A stretch of DNA of 25,600 nucleotides, from positions 1-25,600 of IMG/VR virus record IMGVR_UViG_3300046010_004557; one strand, written 5' to 3'. The notes beneath the pieces are model-generated. The model did no database searches. It was not told the DNA's origin and saw nothing but the letters and a program-made list of their open reading frames with translations. The position numbers were made by a program, and so were the translations under genes. The DNA is from a virus. The stretch's first letter is position 1; each line of letters begins with the position of its first letter. Shown piece by piece: positions 7,492-16,385 of this stretch.

Positions 7492-8673
7492 ATGGCTAAT
7501 ACGATCCTCACCCCCACGGCGGTGACCCGTGAAGCGCTGCGCATCGCGCATGAAATGCTCTCGTTCACCAACACTACTTCTCTCCAGTACGACTCCAGCT
7601 TTGCGAAAAGCGGCGGCAAGATTGGCGAGAACCTGAAAATCCGACTGCCGAACAAGTACACCGTCCGTACCGGCAAGGCGCTGAACGCCCAAGACACCAC
7701 CGAGGAAAGCGTGACTCTTGCAGTCGCGACCCAGAAGGGTGTCGATATGGTGTTTTCGTCCGCCGAACTGACCCTCGAAATGGACGATTTCAGCAAGCGC
7801 ATCCTGCGTCCGGCAATGGCCGTGCTGACCTCGAACATCGAAGCGGCGTACATGTCCTATGTGACGAAGAAAGTTTTCAACGCCGTCGGCACTGCCGGTA
7901 CGTTGCCGACTTTCGCGCAGATTGGCCTTGGTCGGGCCAAACTGAACCAGAACCTTGCCCCGAAAGACGGCGACCGTTGCATTCAGATGGAATCGGTTGA
8001 CGCGTCTGGCGTTGTCTCGGCCCTCACCACGCTGTTTCATGACTCGAAAGAGATCAGCAAGCAGTACCGTGACGGCATGATGGGCCGTGCGCTGGGTCTC
8101 GACTGGTACGAGAACGAGCGTGTCTATGCTCACACCTTGGGCGCGGACTTGTCCGGCACCATCAACGACACGATGGTAAGCGGTGACAACACCGTGACGA
8201 CCTCCAGCGTGACCATGACTGCCGGTGATGTGTTCGACTTTGGCACGACCTGCAAAGCGGTCCACCCGGAAACCAAAGCCGTTCTGGCCCACAACGCGCA
8301 GTTCGTCTGCACCGTGGCGACCGCTGGCAACTCGATTACGTTCTATCCGCCGATCATCTCAAGTGGTCCGTTGCAGAACGTGTCGGCCATCCCGGCGTCG
8401 GGTCAGACCATCACCGTCTACGGCACCACTCAGGGCACCGTTGTTCCCCAGCACTTGATGTATCACAAGGACGCATTCGCGATGGCGACCGCCGACCTTG
8501 AGATGCCGAGTGGTGTGGACTTCGCGGCGCGTGAGGTGTTCGACGGTCTGTCGATCCGCGTGGTTCGTCAGTACGATATTTCGTCTGACAACTTCCCGTG
8601 TCGTATCGACATTCTCCACGGCTTTGAAGCCATACGCCCCGAGTGGGCTTGCCGCGTCTACGGCGATTACTGA
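7492..8673 (+). CDS. Major capsid protein (P22 coat-like)
   Basis: The 393-residue protein has the pattern of the P22-type coat: an early segment GENLKIRLPNKYTVRTGKAL, then LTLEMDDFSKRILRPAMAVL, and the YRDG box followed by LGLDWYENERV at about 193-212, which mirrors the YRDG...FDDVLRS region of P22 gp5. A beta-rich inserted segment of about 213-315 corresponds to the I-domain that bulges from the HK97 fold in this family. The end (FPCRIDILHGFEAIRPEWACRVYGDY) matches the typical CRIA...GWKAIRPE-type finish. AGGAAC precedes the ATG. It forms the icosahedral shell with the help of the scaffold immediately upstream. Confidence 0.92.
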   Translation: MANTILTPTAVTREALRIAHEMLSFTNTTSLQYDSSFAKSGGKIGENLKIRLPNKYTVRTGKALNAQDTTEESVTLAVATQKGVDMVFSSAELTLEMDDFSKRILRPAMAVLTSNIEAAYMSYVTKKVFNAVGTAGTLPTFAQIGLGRAKLNQNLAPKDGDRCIQMESVDASGVVSALTTLFHDSKEISKQYRDGMMGRALGLDWYENERVYAHTLGADLSGTINDTMVSGDNTVTTSSVTMTAGDVFDFGTTCKAVHPETKAVLAHNAQFVCTVATAGNSITFYPPIISSGPLQNVSAIPASGQTITVYGTTQGTVVPQHLMYHKDAFAMATADLEMPSGVDFAAREVFDGLSIRVVRQYDISSDNFPCRIDILHGFEAIRPEWACRVYGDY

Positions 8674-8685
8674 GGAGTTTGAACA

Positions 8686-8910
8686 ATGGCAATTGAACGC
8701 GGAACTGATGTCCAGTACATCGGCAGCAACGCATCGGGCGGCATGGTGCTGGGTGCGTCCAGCACTGAGCTGATCGGCTTCTACGGCGCGACCCCCATCG
8801 CCAAGGCCACGATGACCGCCCACAACACCAACACGACCACTGGATTGACCCGCACCGTGAAAAGCATCACGGCCACGCTGGTCAACCTGGGCTTGATCGT
8901 CACGGCGTAA
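8686..8910 (+). CDS. Small capsid-adjacent, decoration-like protein
   Basis: A 74-residue protein follows the coat gene after 12 bases with a strong Shine-Dalgarno (GAGGAG). It contains LIGFYGATPIAKAT, a segment that recurs in small phage proteins encoded beside capsid genes and in the tips of head-fibre-like proteins. A hydrophobic C-terminal helix (SITATLVNLGLIVTA) follows, as is common in that group. A role as a minor virion or decoration component is inferred from position and this motif. The gene ends eight bases before an intrinsic terminator, so it seems to close the head operon. Confidence 0.65.
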   Translation: MAIERGTDVQYIGSNASGGMVLGASSTELIGFYGATPIAKATMTAHNTNTTTGLTRTVKSITATLVNLGLIVTA

Positions 8911-8917
8911 CCGCAGG

Positions 8918-8945
8918 ACGGCGCGGGGCAACTCGCGCCGTTTTT
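8918..8945 (+). terminator. Intrinsic terminator after the head genes
   Basis: ACGGCGCG (8918-8925) and CGCGCCGT (8934-8941) form a perfect 8-bp GC-rich stem with loop GGGCAACT, followed by TTTTT (8941-8945). This is the clearest Rho-independent terminator in the window. It directly abuts the ATG at 8947 of the next gene. Confidence 0.85.
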
Positions 8946-8946
8946 C

Positions 8947-10185
8947 ATGGCAAAGCTTTACATTGACGAGGGCGCTCCTTCATTGGGGCGCAAAATCATG
9001 CTAGCGACCACCGTCTATGGTGATTGCGATGCAAGCTATACGTTTTCCATTCAATCCAGCCGACAGGCATTGCACGAGGCGGGCTTTCAAACCGCTTACT
9101 ATCTCCTGCAAGGCAATTGCCACGTAGACGACGCCCGCAATGACATTGCGTGCAAGTTTCTGGCGTCCGATTGCGACGCTTTGGTGTTCCTCGACGCCGA
9201 CGTCAGTTGGGGCGCTGAGGACTTGGTTAGGTTGTGCAAACACGACCGTGACCTTGTAGGCGGGATTTACCCCTATCGTTCGGAGCTAGGACAAGAAAAA
9301 GTCCCGGTTCGCGTGAAACATGGGGAGATGGTAGACGACGACGGACTGTTAGAGGTCGAAGGACTGCCAACGGGATTCATGAAAATATCCCGTCATTGCA
9401 TGGAAACCGTGGCGAAGGACTGCCAGACGTTTGTGCATGAGAACGAAGAAAGGAAGTTAATTTTTCAGCGGACTTTGATGCACGGCACTCGATGGGGCGG
9501 AGACCTCCATTTCTGCAACCTCTGGCGAGCAACAGGCGGAAAGCTGTATGCGGACTATGAAATGGTCTTAGGTCATGCAAGCCGATCAGTGATTAGCGGC
9601 TCGCTGGCGTCGCATGTCAGGAAGTCCACCGGCCGCACCCTTCGGCATGTCTGCGACAAGATAAAGGCCGGCACATGGACGATGCGCGACCTGACCGAAG
9701 CGAAACGGTACGCGGACAACTTCTGGGGCGCGCAAGAGGATGTGCTTGCGGCCGCGGTGTGTCTTGCCAAAGAGGCAAACGGGCCGATTATCGAGACGGG
9801 TTCCGGCCTAACCTCGATTGTCATGGCGGCAGCTACCTCTCAGACCGTGTATTGCTTAGAGCACGACCCCTACTACGCTTCACGCCTCATCAAAATGGCC
9901 ACAGAGGCCGGTGTCGAGGTCGGGCTGTGCCGTGTTCCGCTTGTCGGCGAATGGTACGACCTGAGCGAATTCAAGGGCCTTCCTGAGCGTTTCGCGTTAG
10001 GACTTAACGACGGGCCGCCGAGGTATTTGGGCGGGAACAGAAAGCTGTTTTTCTCCAAGATGAAATGCGACGTAATCATTAGTGACGACGCGGACGATAG
10101 AGACTATGCCGCGTTTTTACGTGAATGGGCCGAGGATAACGATATGCAGTGCGACATTGGCGGCCGTCTGGCGGTGTTAAGGTAA
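8947..10185 (+). CDS. Glycosyltransferase-methyltransferase fusion
   Basis: The 412-residue protein has two enzyme-like halves. Residues 16-225 look like a GT-A (GT2-like) glycosyltransferase: KIMLATTVYGD opens the nucleotide-binding fold, ALVFLDADVSW carries the metal/UDP-sugar DxD (Asp83, Asp85), GGIYPYR follows, and GGDLHFCNLWRATGGKLYAD with LGH (184-210) resembles the acceptor-side motif. Residues 255-412 look like a class I SAM methyltransferase: motif I IIETGSGLTSIVMAAA (281-296), acidic VYCLEHDPYY (301-310), NDGPPR (354-359) and VIISDDADDRDY (376-387). No Shine-Dalgarno precedes ATG 8947 because the terminator lies there; ATG 8998 (residue 18) follows GGGGCG and is an alternative start. 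The stop overlaps the next ATG (TAATG). Virion protein or DNA modification is possible; the substrate is unknown. Confidence 0.8.
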   Translation: MAKLYIDEGAPSLGRKIMLATTVYGDCDASYTFSIQSSRQALHEAGFQTAYYLLQGNCHVDDARNDIACKFLASDCDALVFLDADVSWGAEDLVRLCKHDRDLVGGIYPYRSELGQEKVPVRVKHGEMVDDDGLLEVEGLPTGFMKISRHCMETVAKDCQTFVHENEERKLIFQRTLMHGTRWGGDLHFCNLWRATGGKLYADYEMVLGHASRSVISGSLASHVRKSTGRTLRHVCDKIKAGTWTMRDLTEAKRYADNFWGAQEDVLAAAVCLAKEANGPIIETGSGLTSIVMAAATSQTVYCLEHDPYYASRLIKMATEAGVEVGLCRVPLVGEWYDLSEFKGLPERFALGLNDGPPRYLGGNRKLFFSKMKCDVIISDDADDRDYAAFLREWAEDNDMQCDIGGRLAVLR

Positions 10186-10886
10186 TGGCGACTGCGCGCG
10201 ACCTTATTCATCGGTCACTGAGGCTGATTCACGTATTGGACTCGGGCGAAGATCCAACCGCCGACGAAGCCAACGACTCGCTGACAGCCTTAAACGACAT
10301 GCTCGACTCCATGAGTGTGCCGGGGCTGTTTATCTATGCTACTAAGGAGGATGTCGTATCGTGGACGGGTGGGCAGGAAAGCCGCACCATCGGCGCATCG
10401 GGTGATTTCAATATCACTCGCCCGACACGGATTGAAGATAGCACTTTCTTCACGACTTCCTCGGGCGAGGATTACCCACTCAAAATCATTCGGAGTCGCG
10501 CGGCGTATTCGGGAATCACAGACAAAGCGACCTCGACGGACTTCCCTGAATTTCTGTATTACGAGCCGTCTTATCCTCTGGGCAAGCTGTTCATCTGGCC
10601 CGTCCCGGCGCCCACCTTGTCAATCAGCCTGCATACGCAAGAGCAGTTGACCCAATTGACGACGCTCGATACTGCCTTATCGATTCCGCCAGGGTACAAG
10701 GAATTACTCACCGCCATGCTTGCCGCGCGATTAGCCCCGGAGTTTGGCGTGGCGCTTCCTCCCGAAGCACAGGACATTATGCGTCGTGCCTCTCGCGCTG
10801 TTCGTCGCGCCAACGCGCGCAACGTCTACTCGCAGATCGAAGCCCCCGGCATGGTCGGGACTTACAGCATTTACTCGGACAGCTAA
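10185..10886 (+). CDS. Head-completion adaptor (P22 gp4-like)
   Basis: The start at 10185 gives 233 residues beginning MATARDLIHRSLRLIHVLDS, with the helical DPTADEANDSLTALNDMLDSM that typifies the N terminus of gp4-like tail accessory factors; a frame extension to 10149 inside the preceding gene is ignored. The middle is beta-rich (DFPEFLYYEPSYPLGKLFIWPVP), and the C-terminal helices are basic (DIMRRASRAVRRANARN). In P22 this protein binds beneath the portal after packaging and holds the DNA in. The product is longer than P22 gp4 (166 aa). It is coupled upstream by TAATG and directly abuts the gp10-like gene. Confidence 0.75.
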   Translation: MATARDLIHRSLRLIHVLDSGEDPTADEANDSLTALNDMLDSMSVPGLFIYATKEDVVSWTGGQESRTIGASGDFNITRPTRIEDSTFFTTSSGEDYPLKIIRSRAAYSGITDKATSTDFPEFLYYEPSYPLGKLFIWPVPAPTLSISLHTQEQLTQLTTLDTALSIPPGYKELLTAMLAARLAPEFGVALPPEAQDIMRRASRAVRRANARNVYSQIEAPGMVGTYSIYSDS

Positions 10887-12281
10887 GTGCGATACCCGAT
10901 TTTTGGCATTGGGCTGCAAGGCAAGTCCAGCAACGTAACGGCGCAGTCCAGAAACAACCTGTACATAGACATCCAGCCGCAGGAGGACAAGTCTCAGATT
11001 AGCCTCCATTCGCGTCCGGGGCTGACGCTGTTTACTTCCTTTGGTGATAACCCTGTCCGTGGTGCCATCGTCGTCGGGTCGGTTATGTACGTTGTCCACC
11101 GTGGCGTGTTCTGGGAGGTGTCTGTAACTGGCGTCAAGACTTCGCGCGGGACGTTAAGCACGACTTCGGGCAGAGTAGGCATGGCCGCGAATCAAGGCGG
11201 GCAGGTGATGATTACCGACGGCACAGCCGGGTATATCTACGACATCGCAACAACCACCTTAACGGCTATTGCGGACGCCCAATACATCGACGCTGCGACC
11301 ACAGTGGCGTATCACGATGGGTACTTTATCGTGGAACGTCCCAACACTGCCGAGTTTTATATCTCGTCCGCCGACGACGGTACGGCATGGGATGTGCTGG
11401 ATTTTGCCACCGCTGAGAAGTCGCCCGACAACCTGGTGCGAGTGGTGGATAACACGACCGAGATTCTGTTGCTGGGCGTGGATTCAATCGAGTGGTGGAA
11501 CAATACCGGCGCGGCGGATTTCCCCTATGAGCGCATTTCTGGGGGCGTGGCCGAGATTGGCCTACAAGCCAAGTGGAGCGTTGCGCGTCTAGGTGAGTCA
11601 TCTATCGTCATGCTTGGCGTGAATCGAGAGATGGGCGGCGTGAAGGTGATTCGGATTGAAGGCTACCAGTACACCGTTATCAGCAATCCAGAATTCGAGA
11701 CCATCATCAACGGCTACACCACCAGCGACGCGACTGGCTTCACGTACCAGTATCAAGGCCATTCGTTCTATCAACTCAACTTCCCAACAGACGAGCAATC
11801 GTGGTGCTATGACACGGCGACTAACCTATGGTCGCGGGTGTCCTACGGCAGCAACGGCGAAAGGCACCGCAGCGAAATAGGATTGGCATTTAACGGCGGC
11901 TTCTACACCTTCGACTATTCGACCGGCGACATGTACCGACATGACGATGTGTTCGCCGATAACGGCGTGCCGTTTGCGGGTGAAGTCATAGGCCGGCACA
12001 TATTCGATGAGAAGCCGATTCAGATCTCGCGTCTATGGGTGGACTGCGAATCCGGCGTCGGAAATGAGGCGGGAGACGATCCGAAAATAACCATTTCTAT
12101 CTCGAAAGACGGCGGGCATACCTGGGGCAACGAAAAGACCGCTTCCATTGGAAAGATGGGCGAGTACGGAAAGCGAGCCATATTCCGGCGTATGGGCCGA
12201 GGCTATGACTGGACTTTCAAGCTCAGGATTACCGACCCTGTTAAACGCACCTTAATTGGCGCCTGGGTGAATCCCCTTTGA
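10887..12281 (+). CDS. Packaged-DNA stabilisation protein (P22 gp10-like)
   Basis: A 464-residue protein in the position of the P22 tail hub gp10, which is a beta-propeller-like plug between the gp4 ring and the tail spikes. The opening (MRYPIFGIGLQGKSSNVTAQ, then NNLYID and RPGLTLFTSFG) and the many short beta segments with Gly, Trp and Tyr (YFIVERPNTAEFYIS, LLLGVDSIEWWNN, SWCYDTATNLWSRV) match this family. It starts with GTG directly after the previous stop (TAA-GTG), so coupling by termination-reinitiation is likely; no better start is visible. Its end overlaps the next small gene. Confidence 0.82.
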   Translation: MRYPIFGIGLQGKSSNVTAQSRNNLYIDIQPQEDKSQISLHSRPGLTLFTSFGDNPVRGAIVVGSVMYVVHRGVFWEVSVTGVKTSRGTLSTTSGRVGMAANQGGQVMITDGTAGYIYDIATTTLTAIADAQYIDAATTVAYHDGYFIVERPNTAEFYISSADDGTAWDVLDFATAEKSPDNLVRVVDNTTEILLLGVDSIEWWNNTGAADFPYERISGGVAEIGLQAKWSVARLGESSIVMLGVNREMGGVKVIRIEGYQYTVISNPEFETIINGYTTSDATGFTYQYQGHSFYQLNFPTDEQSWCYDTATNLWSRVSYGSNGERHRSEIGLAFNGGFYTFDYSTGDMYRHDDVFADNGVPFAGEVIGRHIFDEKPIQISRLWVDCESGVGNEAGDDPKITISISKDGGHTWGNEKTASIGKMGEYGKRAIFRRMGRGYDWTFKLRITDPVKRTLIGAWVNPL

Positions 12282-12499
12282 ACTTCAATTTTCCCTTAGA
12301 TAAATCCATGCCTCGCGCGCAGATCGCGTGGTATGGCGCAATCGGCCGACTCTGCAATGCAATCACTGGATCTGGCACCACTGCACAAAGACCAGCGAAA
12401 GGCTTGTATGTAGGCCGTCCGTATTTCGACACGACTTTAGGTCAACCCATTTGGTATTCCGGTACCGCATGGGTGGACGCAACCGGCGCAGGAGTTTGA
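12278..12499 (+). CDS. Small virion-associated protein
   Basis: This 73-residue frame begins with TTG overlapping the preceding stop (TTGA); an ATG at 12308 (residue 11) is the alternative start. It contains RPAKGLYVGRPYFDTTLGQPIWYSGTAWVDAT, a compact motif (GxPYFDTTLGxPIW.xGTxWVDATG) that recurs in short phage proteins near tail genes and in the C-terminal parts of fibre proteins. The exact role is unknown. Its location between the gp10-like gene and the first ejection-type gene suggests a tail or needle component. Confidence 0.65.
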   Translation: MNFNFPLDKSMPRAQIAWYGAIGRLCNAITGSGTTAQRPAKGLYVGRPYFDTTLGQPIWYSGTAWVDATGAGV

Positions 12500-12500
12500 T

Positions 12501-13133
12501 ATGGCTGGAATGTGGGACTGGATAGGTAAAAACGCATGGAACCTTGGCGGCGCTGGCCTCAATCTGGCTGGCGGCGTAGCGGGCTACATGGCGTCACAGA
12601 ACGCAGGCCGACAACAGCGCGATGCTGCGAACGCTGCCGCTGCGAACTTCCGACCGTATGCTGCTATCGGCGACCAAGCAGCGGGAGAAATGGCGGGACG
12701 ACTGAACAAAAACAGCCTACTCCGCGACTTCGCCCCCGGCGACATGAAGAAAGACCCCGGCTACCAATTCCGCCTCGACCAAGGCAATCAGGCCATCGAT
12801 CGCGCTGCTGGTGCGCGTGGGTCTCGTTACTCAGGCGCAACCCTGAAAGGACTTCAGCGGTACGCGCAGGACTACGCCACAGGCGAGTATCAGAACGCCT
12901 ACAACCGCTATAACCAGAACAGGACGATGAACTACAATTTCCTCGCGGGGCCGATGCAGATGGGCATGGGCGCGCAGGGGCAGGTAGGCAACTACATGAG
13001 CAACGCGGCAGATGCGAGCGCAGCCGGCGCGATGGGCGGAGCTAATAGCCTGTGGGGTGGAATCAACGACGCATACAACAACCTGACCCCTCGCGACCAG
13101 AACAACCCATACATCTACTACGGGCGGACTTAA
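12501..13133 (+). CDS. DNA transfer/ejection protein (P22 gp7-like)
   Basis: A 210-residue protein with a Gly/Ala-rich hydrophobic N terminus (LGGAGLNLAGGVAGYMASQ) and the family core KDPGYQFRLDQGNQAIDRAA, ARGSRYSGATLKGLQRYAQD and YATGEYQNAYNRYNQNR. This PGYxFRLxQG...SGxTLK pattern belongs to DNA transfer proteins of podovirus-like virions. In P22, gp7, gp20 and gp16 leave the capsid before DNA and assemble a conduit across the cell envelope. AGGAG sits at good distance before the ATG. It is the first of four consecutive ejection candidates; the stop overlaps the next start (TAATG). Confidence 0.8.
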   Translation: MAGMWDWIGKNAWNLGGAGLNLAGGVAGYMASQNAGRQQRDAANAAAANFRPYAAIGDQAAGEMAGRLNKNSLLRDFAPGDMKKDPGYQFRLDQGNQAIDRAAGARGSRYSGATLKGLQRYAQDYATGEYQNAYNRYNQNRTMNYNFLAGPMQMGMGAQGQVGNYMSNAADASAAGAMGGANSLWGGINDAYNNLTPRDQNNPYIYYGRT

Positions 13134-14350
13134 TGAATCCTAACATCGCAATGGGCTTTCAACGCCCACGCTTCGACCCGCAGGAAGGCCAGCGTAACGC
13201 CCTTGCTATGCGTCAGGCGCAGATGCAGGAAGCGACGCAGGTGATGCAGATGCAGCAGGCGCAGCAGGCCGCACAGCAGCAGGCCGCGCGACGTAATGCC
13301 TTGGCCTCTGCCGATTGGAATTCACCCGAAAGCCTGACGCAAGCTCGTGGCGCATTAGGGCAGCAGGGCGACATCGACGGCGTGATGGCTATCGACAATC
13401 ACATCCGCTCGCTTGGCAAAGACCGCCGCGACGCTGCAATAGCTGAGATAGACGCCATCCCGAAACTGGCAGGCGGATTGTCTAACCCGACGACCTATCA
13501 GCAGACGCGGGCAATGGCCGCGCGTGTAGCGCCTGAATTCGCCGCAGGACTCCCCGAAGAATTTGACCCGCAAATCGTTGACCCGATAAACCGCGCGGCT
13601 ATGTCTGCGACAGACTGGCGTAATCAGCAGAACACTGATCGCACCTTTGGCGAAACCTCTCGACATAATCGCGCAATGGAAGCGCGCCCCGTAGCGGGCG
13701 GCGTGACGCTGGTCAATCAGCAGGAAAGCGCCGAGAAGAAAGCGCGCGGCACAAACCTGGTCAAGCAATACGACGAAGTGCGCGCGGCTGCTGACATGGC
13801 TCAAGGTGAATTAGGATCATTGCAGCAATTGCGCGGTATCAACGTCCAGTCTGGCAGGCTTGAAGAACTGAAAGCCGGTATTGCCAGCTATGCGCAGGCG
13901 CTGGGCATTGACCCGGCGACTCTGAATCTCCAAGACCCGACTAACGCTCAATCGTTTATCGGCACCGCACAGCAACTCGTGCTGCGCGTCATGCAAGCCC
14001 AGAAAGGCCCGCAGACCGAGAACGACGCCAAGCGTATCGAGCAGACCGTGGCAAGCCTTGGGAATACCCCGCAAGCGAAAGACTTCCTGATTGATTCGGC
14101 GATGGCTGTTCGCAAACGAGACATAGAGCGCGCGGACTTTTTTGATACGTGGTACGAGGACAAAGGCACCTACGACGGCGCGCGCAAGGCGTGGCAAATG
14201 CGCATTGAGAAGATCCCGCTTCTCGGCAACAACCCGAAAACCGGACTGCCGGTGTTCTATGACCAGTTCCGCTCTGCCGTGATGGAGGCCAACCCCGGCA
14301 TGACCGAGGCCGAAGCCGAGACGATGTGGCGGAAGAAATATGGCCGATAA
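13133..14350 (+). CDS. Ejection/internal virion protein (gp20-like)
   Basis: Starting at the ATG in the TAATG junction, the product has 405 residues; a longer reading from 13052 runs inside the previous gene and is ignored. The N-terminal 60 residues are Gln/Ala/Met-rich (AMRQAQMQEATQVMQMQQAQ) and helical. The central part is charged helix, and the C-terminal part has VMQAQKGPQTENDAKRIEQT, a segment recurrent in internal virion proteins of podovirus-like phages, followed by MTEAEAETMWRKKYG. Role: ejected pilot protein lining the DNA path, by position and pattern. It overlaps the next gene by 11 bases. Confidence 0.72.
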   Translation: MNPNIAMGFQRPRFDPQEGQRNALAMRQAQMQEATQVMQMQQAQQAAQQQAARRNALASADWNSPESLTQARGALGQQGDIDGVMAIDNHIRSLGKDRRDAAIAEIDAIPKLAGGLSNPTTYQQTRAMAARVAPEFAAGLPEEFDPQIVDPINRAAMSATDWRNQQNTDRTFGETSRHNRAMEARPVAGGVTLVNQQESAEKKARGTNLVKQYDEVRAAADMAQGELGSLQQLRGINVQSGRLEELKAGIASYAQALGIDPATLNLQDPTNAQSFIGTAQQLVLRVMQAQKGPQTENDAKRIEQTVASLGNTPQAKDFLIDSAMAVRKRDIERADFFDTWYEDKGTYDGARKAWQMRIEKIPLLGNNPKTGLPVFYDQFRSAVMEANPGMTEAEAETMWRKKYGR

Positions 14351-16385
14351 GTACACCGACCCGTTCGACGCCGCTGGCCCGCCGAAAACCGCGAAGTCTG
14401 CCGGCCCTGAAAAGTACACCGACCCCTTCGACGCAGCCCAACAGTATTACGGCGGCGGCGCAAAGCAAGGCGGCACGTTCGAGACCCCCAGCGGCCAGAT
14501 GCCCGGTGTACCAACCCTAAGCGACACCGACCGCCCGCTAGGCGTGATGGACCGTATGCAGTCCGGCACGATTGAAGATCCGCAAGCCAAGCTACAGTTC
14601 TTCGCGTCTCGCCGATTCCCCGAAATGCCGATAGAGGAATCTATCAAGCGTTACGGGTACGTCGATGGGGATGCCGTCTACCTCGATGACTCGGGCGGGC
14701 TTCGCAGGGAAAACCAAGGCGATACCATGATTCCCGGCAACGTCGCTGCGTGGATTGGCGCGAATGCGTTGCCGACCATTGGCGGCACGGTGGGCGGTGT
14801 AGTCGGTGGGGCTCCAGGTGCAGCACTAGGCGGCGCAGCAGGCAAGGCATACACGAAGCTCGCAGGACAAGCATTAGGCGACCGCCAAAGCGCGCTAGGT
14901 AACGCCGCAGGACTGGCGGGCGAGGCCGCGATGCAGGGCATCGGGTGGAAGGCTGGCGAAGTATTGGGCGGGGCAACCGTTGACCGCCGAGTGATGCGTG
15001 ACGCCGCAAAATTCCAAGGCGCGGACGCCAAGCGGTTAATCAAAATCGCCAAGGATGAATTCGGCATCGACATAACGCCCGCAGAAGCATCAGACCTCGG
15101 GAGCCTGATTAGTCAGCAAACGCGGCTAGGCATGGGCTTTGACGAGGCCGGCGACATCATGCGCCAGTTTCTACAGAACCGCGCCGGACAGGTAGACGAA
15201 GCGGTGACAGGGTACATCGGAAAGCCTCCCCCTGCCGCAACCGTAGGCAACTACGCGCGCGACGTAGGCCGGCAGGCGGTCGATGATGTGACCGCAGCGA
15301 GGACGGCCGCGACCAAGACGAATTACAGAATCATCGATAAAGCTAATCCTGTCATCCCCGACAGCGAACTGACAGCGCTCGATTCTGACCGGCTGGTTAA
15401 AAGCTACATAGACCGCGCGCTTAACGACCCCGAACTCGGGTTAGAAGGGCAGGCGCGGAATTCATACCGCGTGCTGGATCAAGCGCAGAAGATGATGCGC
15501 GACGCGGCAGACAAGGCAAAGCTATCGGCGGAAAATTTCCGAGCAGGCAACATCGGCGGCGGCAGGCAGAAGATCATTTCTGCGCTCGATCGAGTCGCGC
15601 CGGGGTATCGAGATGCGGGAGCAACCTTCGCCCGTCAGTCCAAGCCCATCGAGGAAGTCGCCGCCAGCCTTGAAGGCACCTTAGCGAACATCAAAGACAC
15701 CGGACTTAAAAACGCGGCTAACAGCATTTTTCAAGGGCAGAACGTAGGCCCGCGAGAAGTGGCGTCAGTTCGTCGGCAGTTCGTCAGCCAAGGCAAAGAA
15801 AAGGAATGGAACGATGTCCTAAATCACTGGCTGCGCAGTCAGTGGGAAGGACCGGCCACCAAGGACGTACAAGCCGGCGCAAGCCTTAGCGCAGGGGCAA
15901 ACTTCCGCAAGGCTGTATTCGGCACGAAGAATCAAAAGCAAATCATGCGCGAAGCAATGGGACCAGACCGCTACGCGACATTTGAAAGGCTTATGGATGT
16001 CCTAGAAGCCACCGGCCGCGTGCCGAGGTCTCAATCGATGACTGAGCCTGCACAGCAAGCCGCAAAGGCTGAGATGGCAGAGGCCTCCCCGATTGTGTCG
16101 AAGCTGCGCGGGTTTGGCGTTGCTGGCTTACGTGACTGGTGGGTGGATGCCAAGGTTGGCGACTGGCGCACGACACTCGCGAAGGCGATCACCTCACCGG
16201 ACGGTGTTCTAGAACTTGAGAAACTGCGCAAGCTGAAAGGCATGGACCCGTCCAGCAAGGCGGCTATGTCAATCGTAACAACCGCCTTAACCAAGGCTGG
16301 CGTGTACGTGCCGGCGAACTTGCTTGAAGTTGGTCAGCCCGCTGACGAATTGCCCCGCCAACTACAGCAGACGCCGCGCAGATAA
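14340..16385 (+). CDS. Large ejection/internal virion protein (gp16-like position)
   Basis: The 681-residue protein starts 11 bases before the previous stop, with GGAAGA upstream of the ATG. Its N terminus carries KYTDPFDAA twice (residues 4-12 and 25-33). Then RRFPEMPIEESIKRYGYVDGD and a Gly/Ala-rich hydrophobic segment (about 130-205: WIGANALPTIGGTVGGVVGG, then PGAALGGAAGKAYTK) could insert into or cross the inner membrane. The rest is helical and charged. This is the usual build of podovirus pilot proteins that enter the cell with the genome. No lytic transglycosylase motif was seen. The C terminus is overlapped by a hydrophobic antisense frame. Confidence 0.7.
   Translation: MADKYTDPFDAAGPPKTAKSAGPEKYTDPFDAAQQYYGGGAKQGGTFETPSGQMPGVPTLSDTDRPLGVMDRMQSGTIEDPQAKLQFFASRRFPEMPIEESIKRYGYVDGDAVYLDDSGGLRRENQGDTMIPGNVAAWIGANALPTIGGTVGGVVGGAPGAALGGAAGKAYTKLAGQALGDRQSALGNAAGLAGEAAMQGIGWKAGEVLGGATVDRRVMRDAAKFQGADAKRLIKIAKDEFGIDITPAEASDLGSLISQQTRLGMGFDEAGDIMRQFLQNRAGQVDEAVTGYIGKPPPAATVGNYARDVGRQAVDDVTAARTAATKTNYRIIDKANPVIPDSELTALDSDRLVKSYIDRALNDPELGLEGQARNSYRVLDQAQKMMRDAADKAKLSAENFRAGNIGGGRQKIISALDRVAPGYRDAGATFARQSKPIEEVAASLEGTLANIKDTGLKNAANSIFQGQNVGPREVASVRRQFVSQGKEKEWNDVLNHWLRSQWEGPATKDVQAGASLSAGANFRKAVFGTKNQKQIMREAMGPDRYATFERLMDVLEATGRVPRSQSMTEPAQQAAKAEMAEASPIVSKLRGFGVAGLRDWWVDAKVGDWRTTLAKAITSPDGVLELEKLRKLKGMDPSSKAAMSIVTTALTKAGVYVPANLLEVGQPADELPRQLQQTPRR

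Noticed and set aside
7489-8292. 267-codon minus-strand frame opposite the coat gene
   Set aside because: Fully antisense to the P22-like coat gene, without ribosome site or neighbours on that strand.
13052-13132. N-terminal extension of the gp20-like gene
   Set aside because: It lies inside the preceding ejection gene; the TAATG junction at 13131-13135 gives the usual coupled start.
13817-14419. 200-codon minus-strand frame in the ejection genes
   Set aside because: Covers two coupled plus-strand genes with clear family patterns; its own translation looks random.
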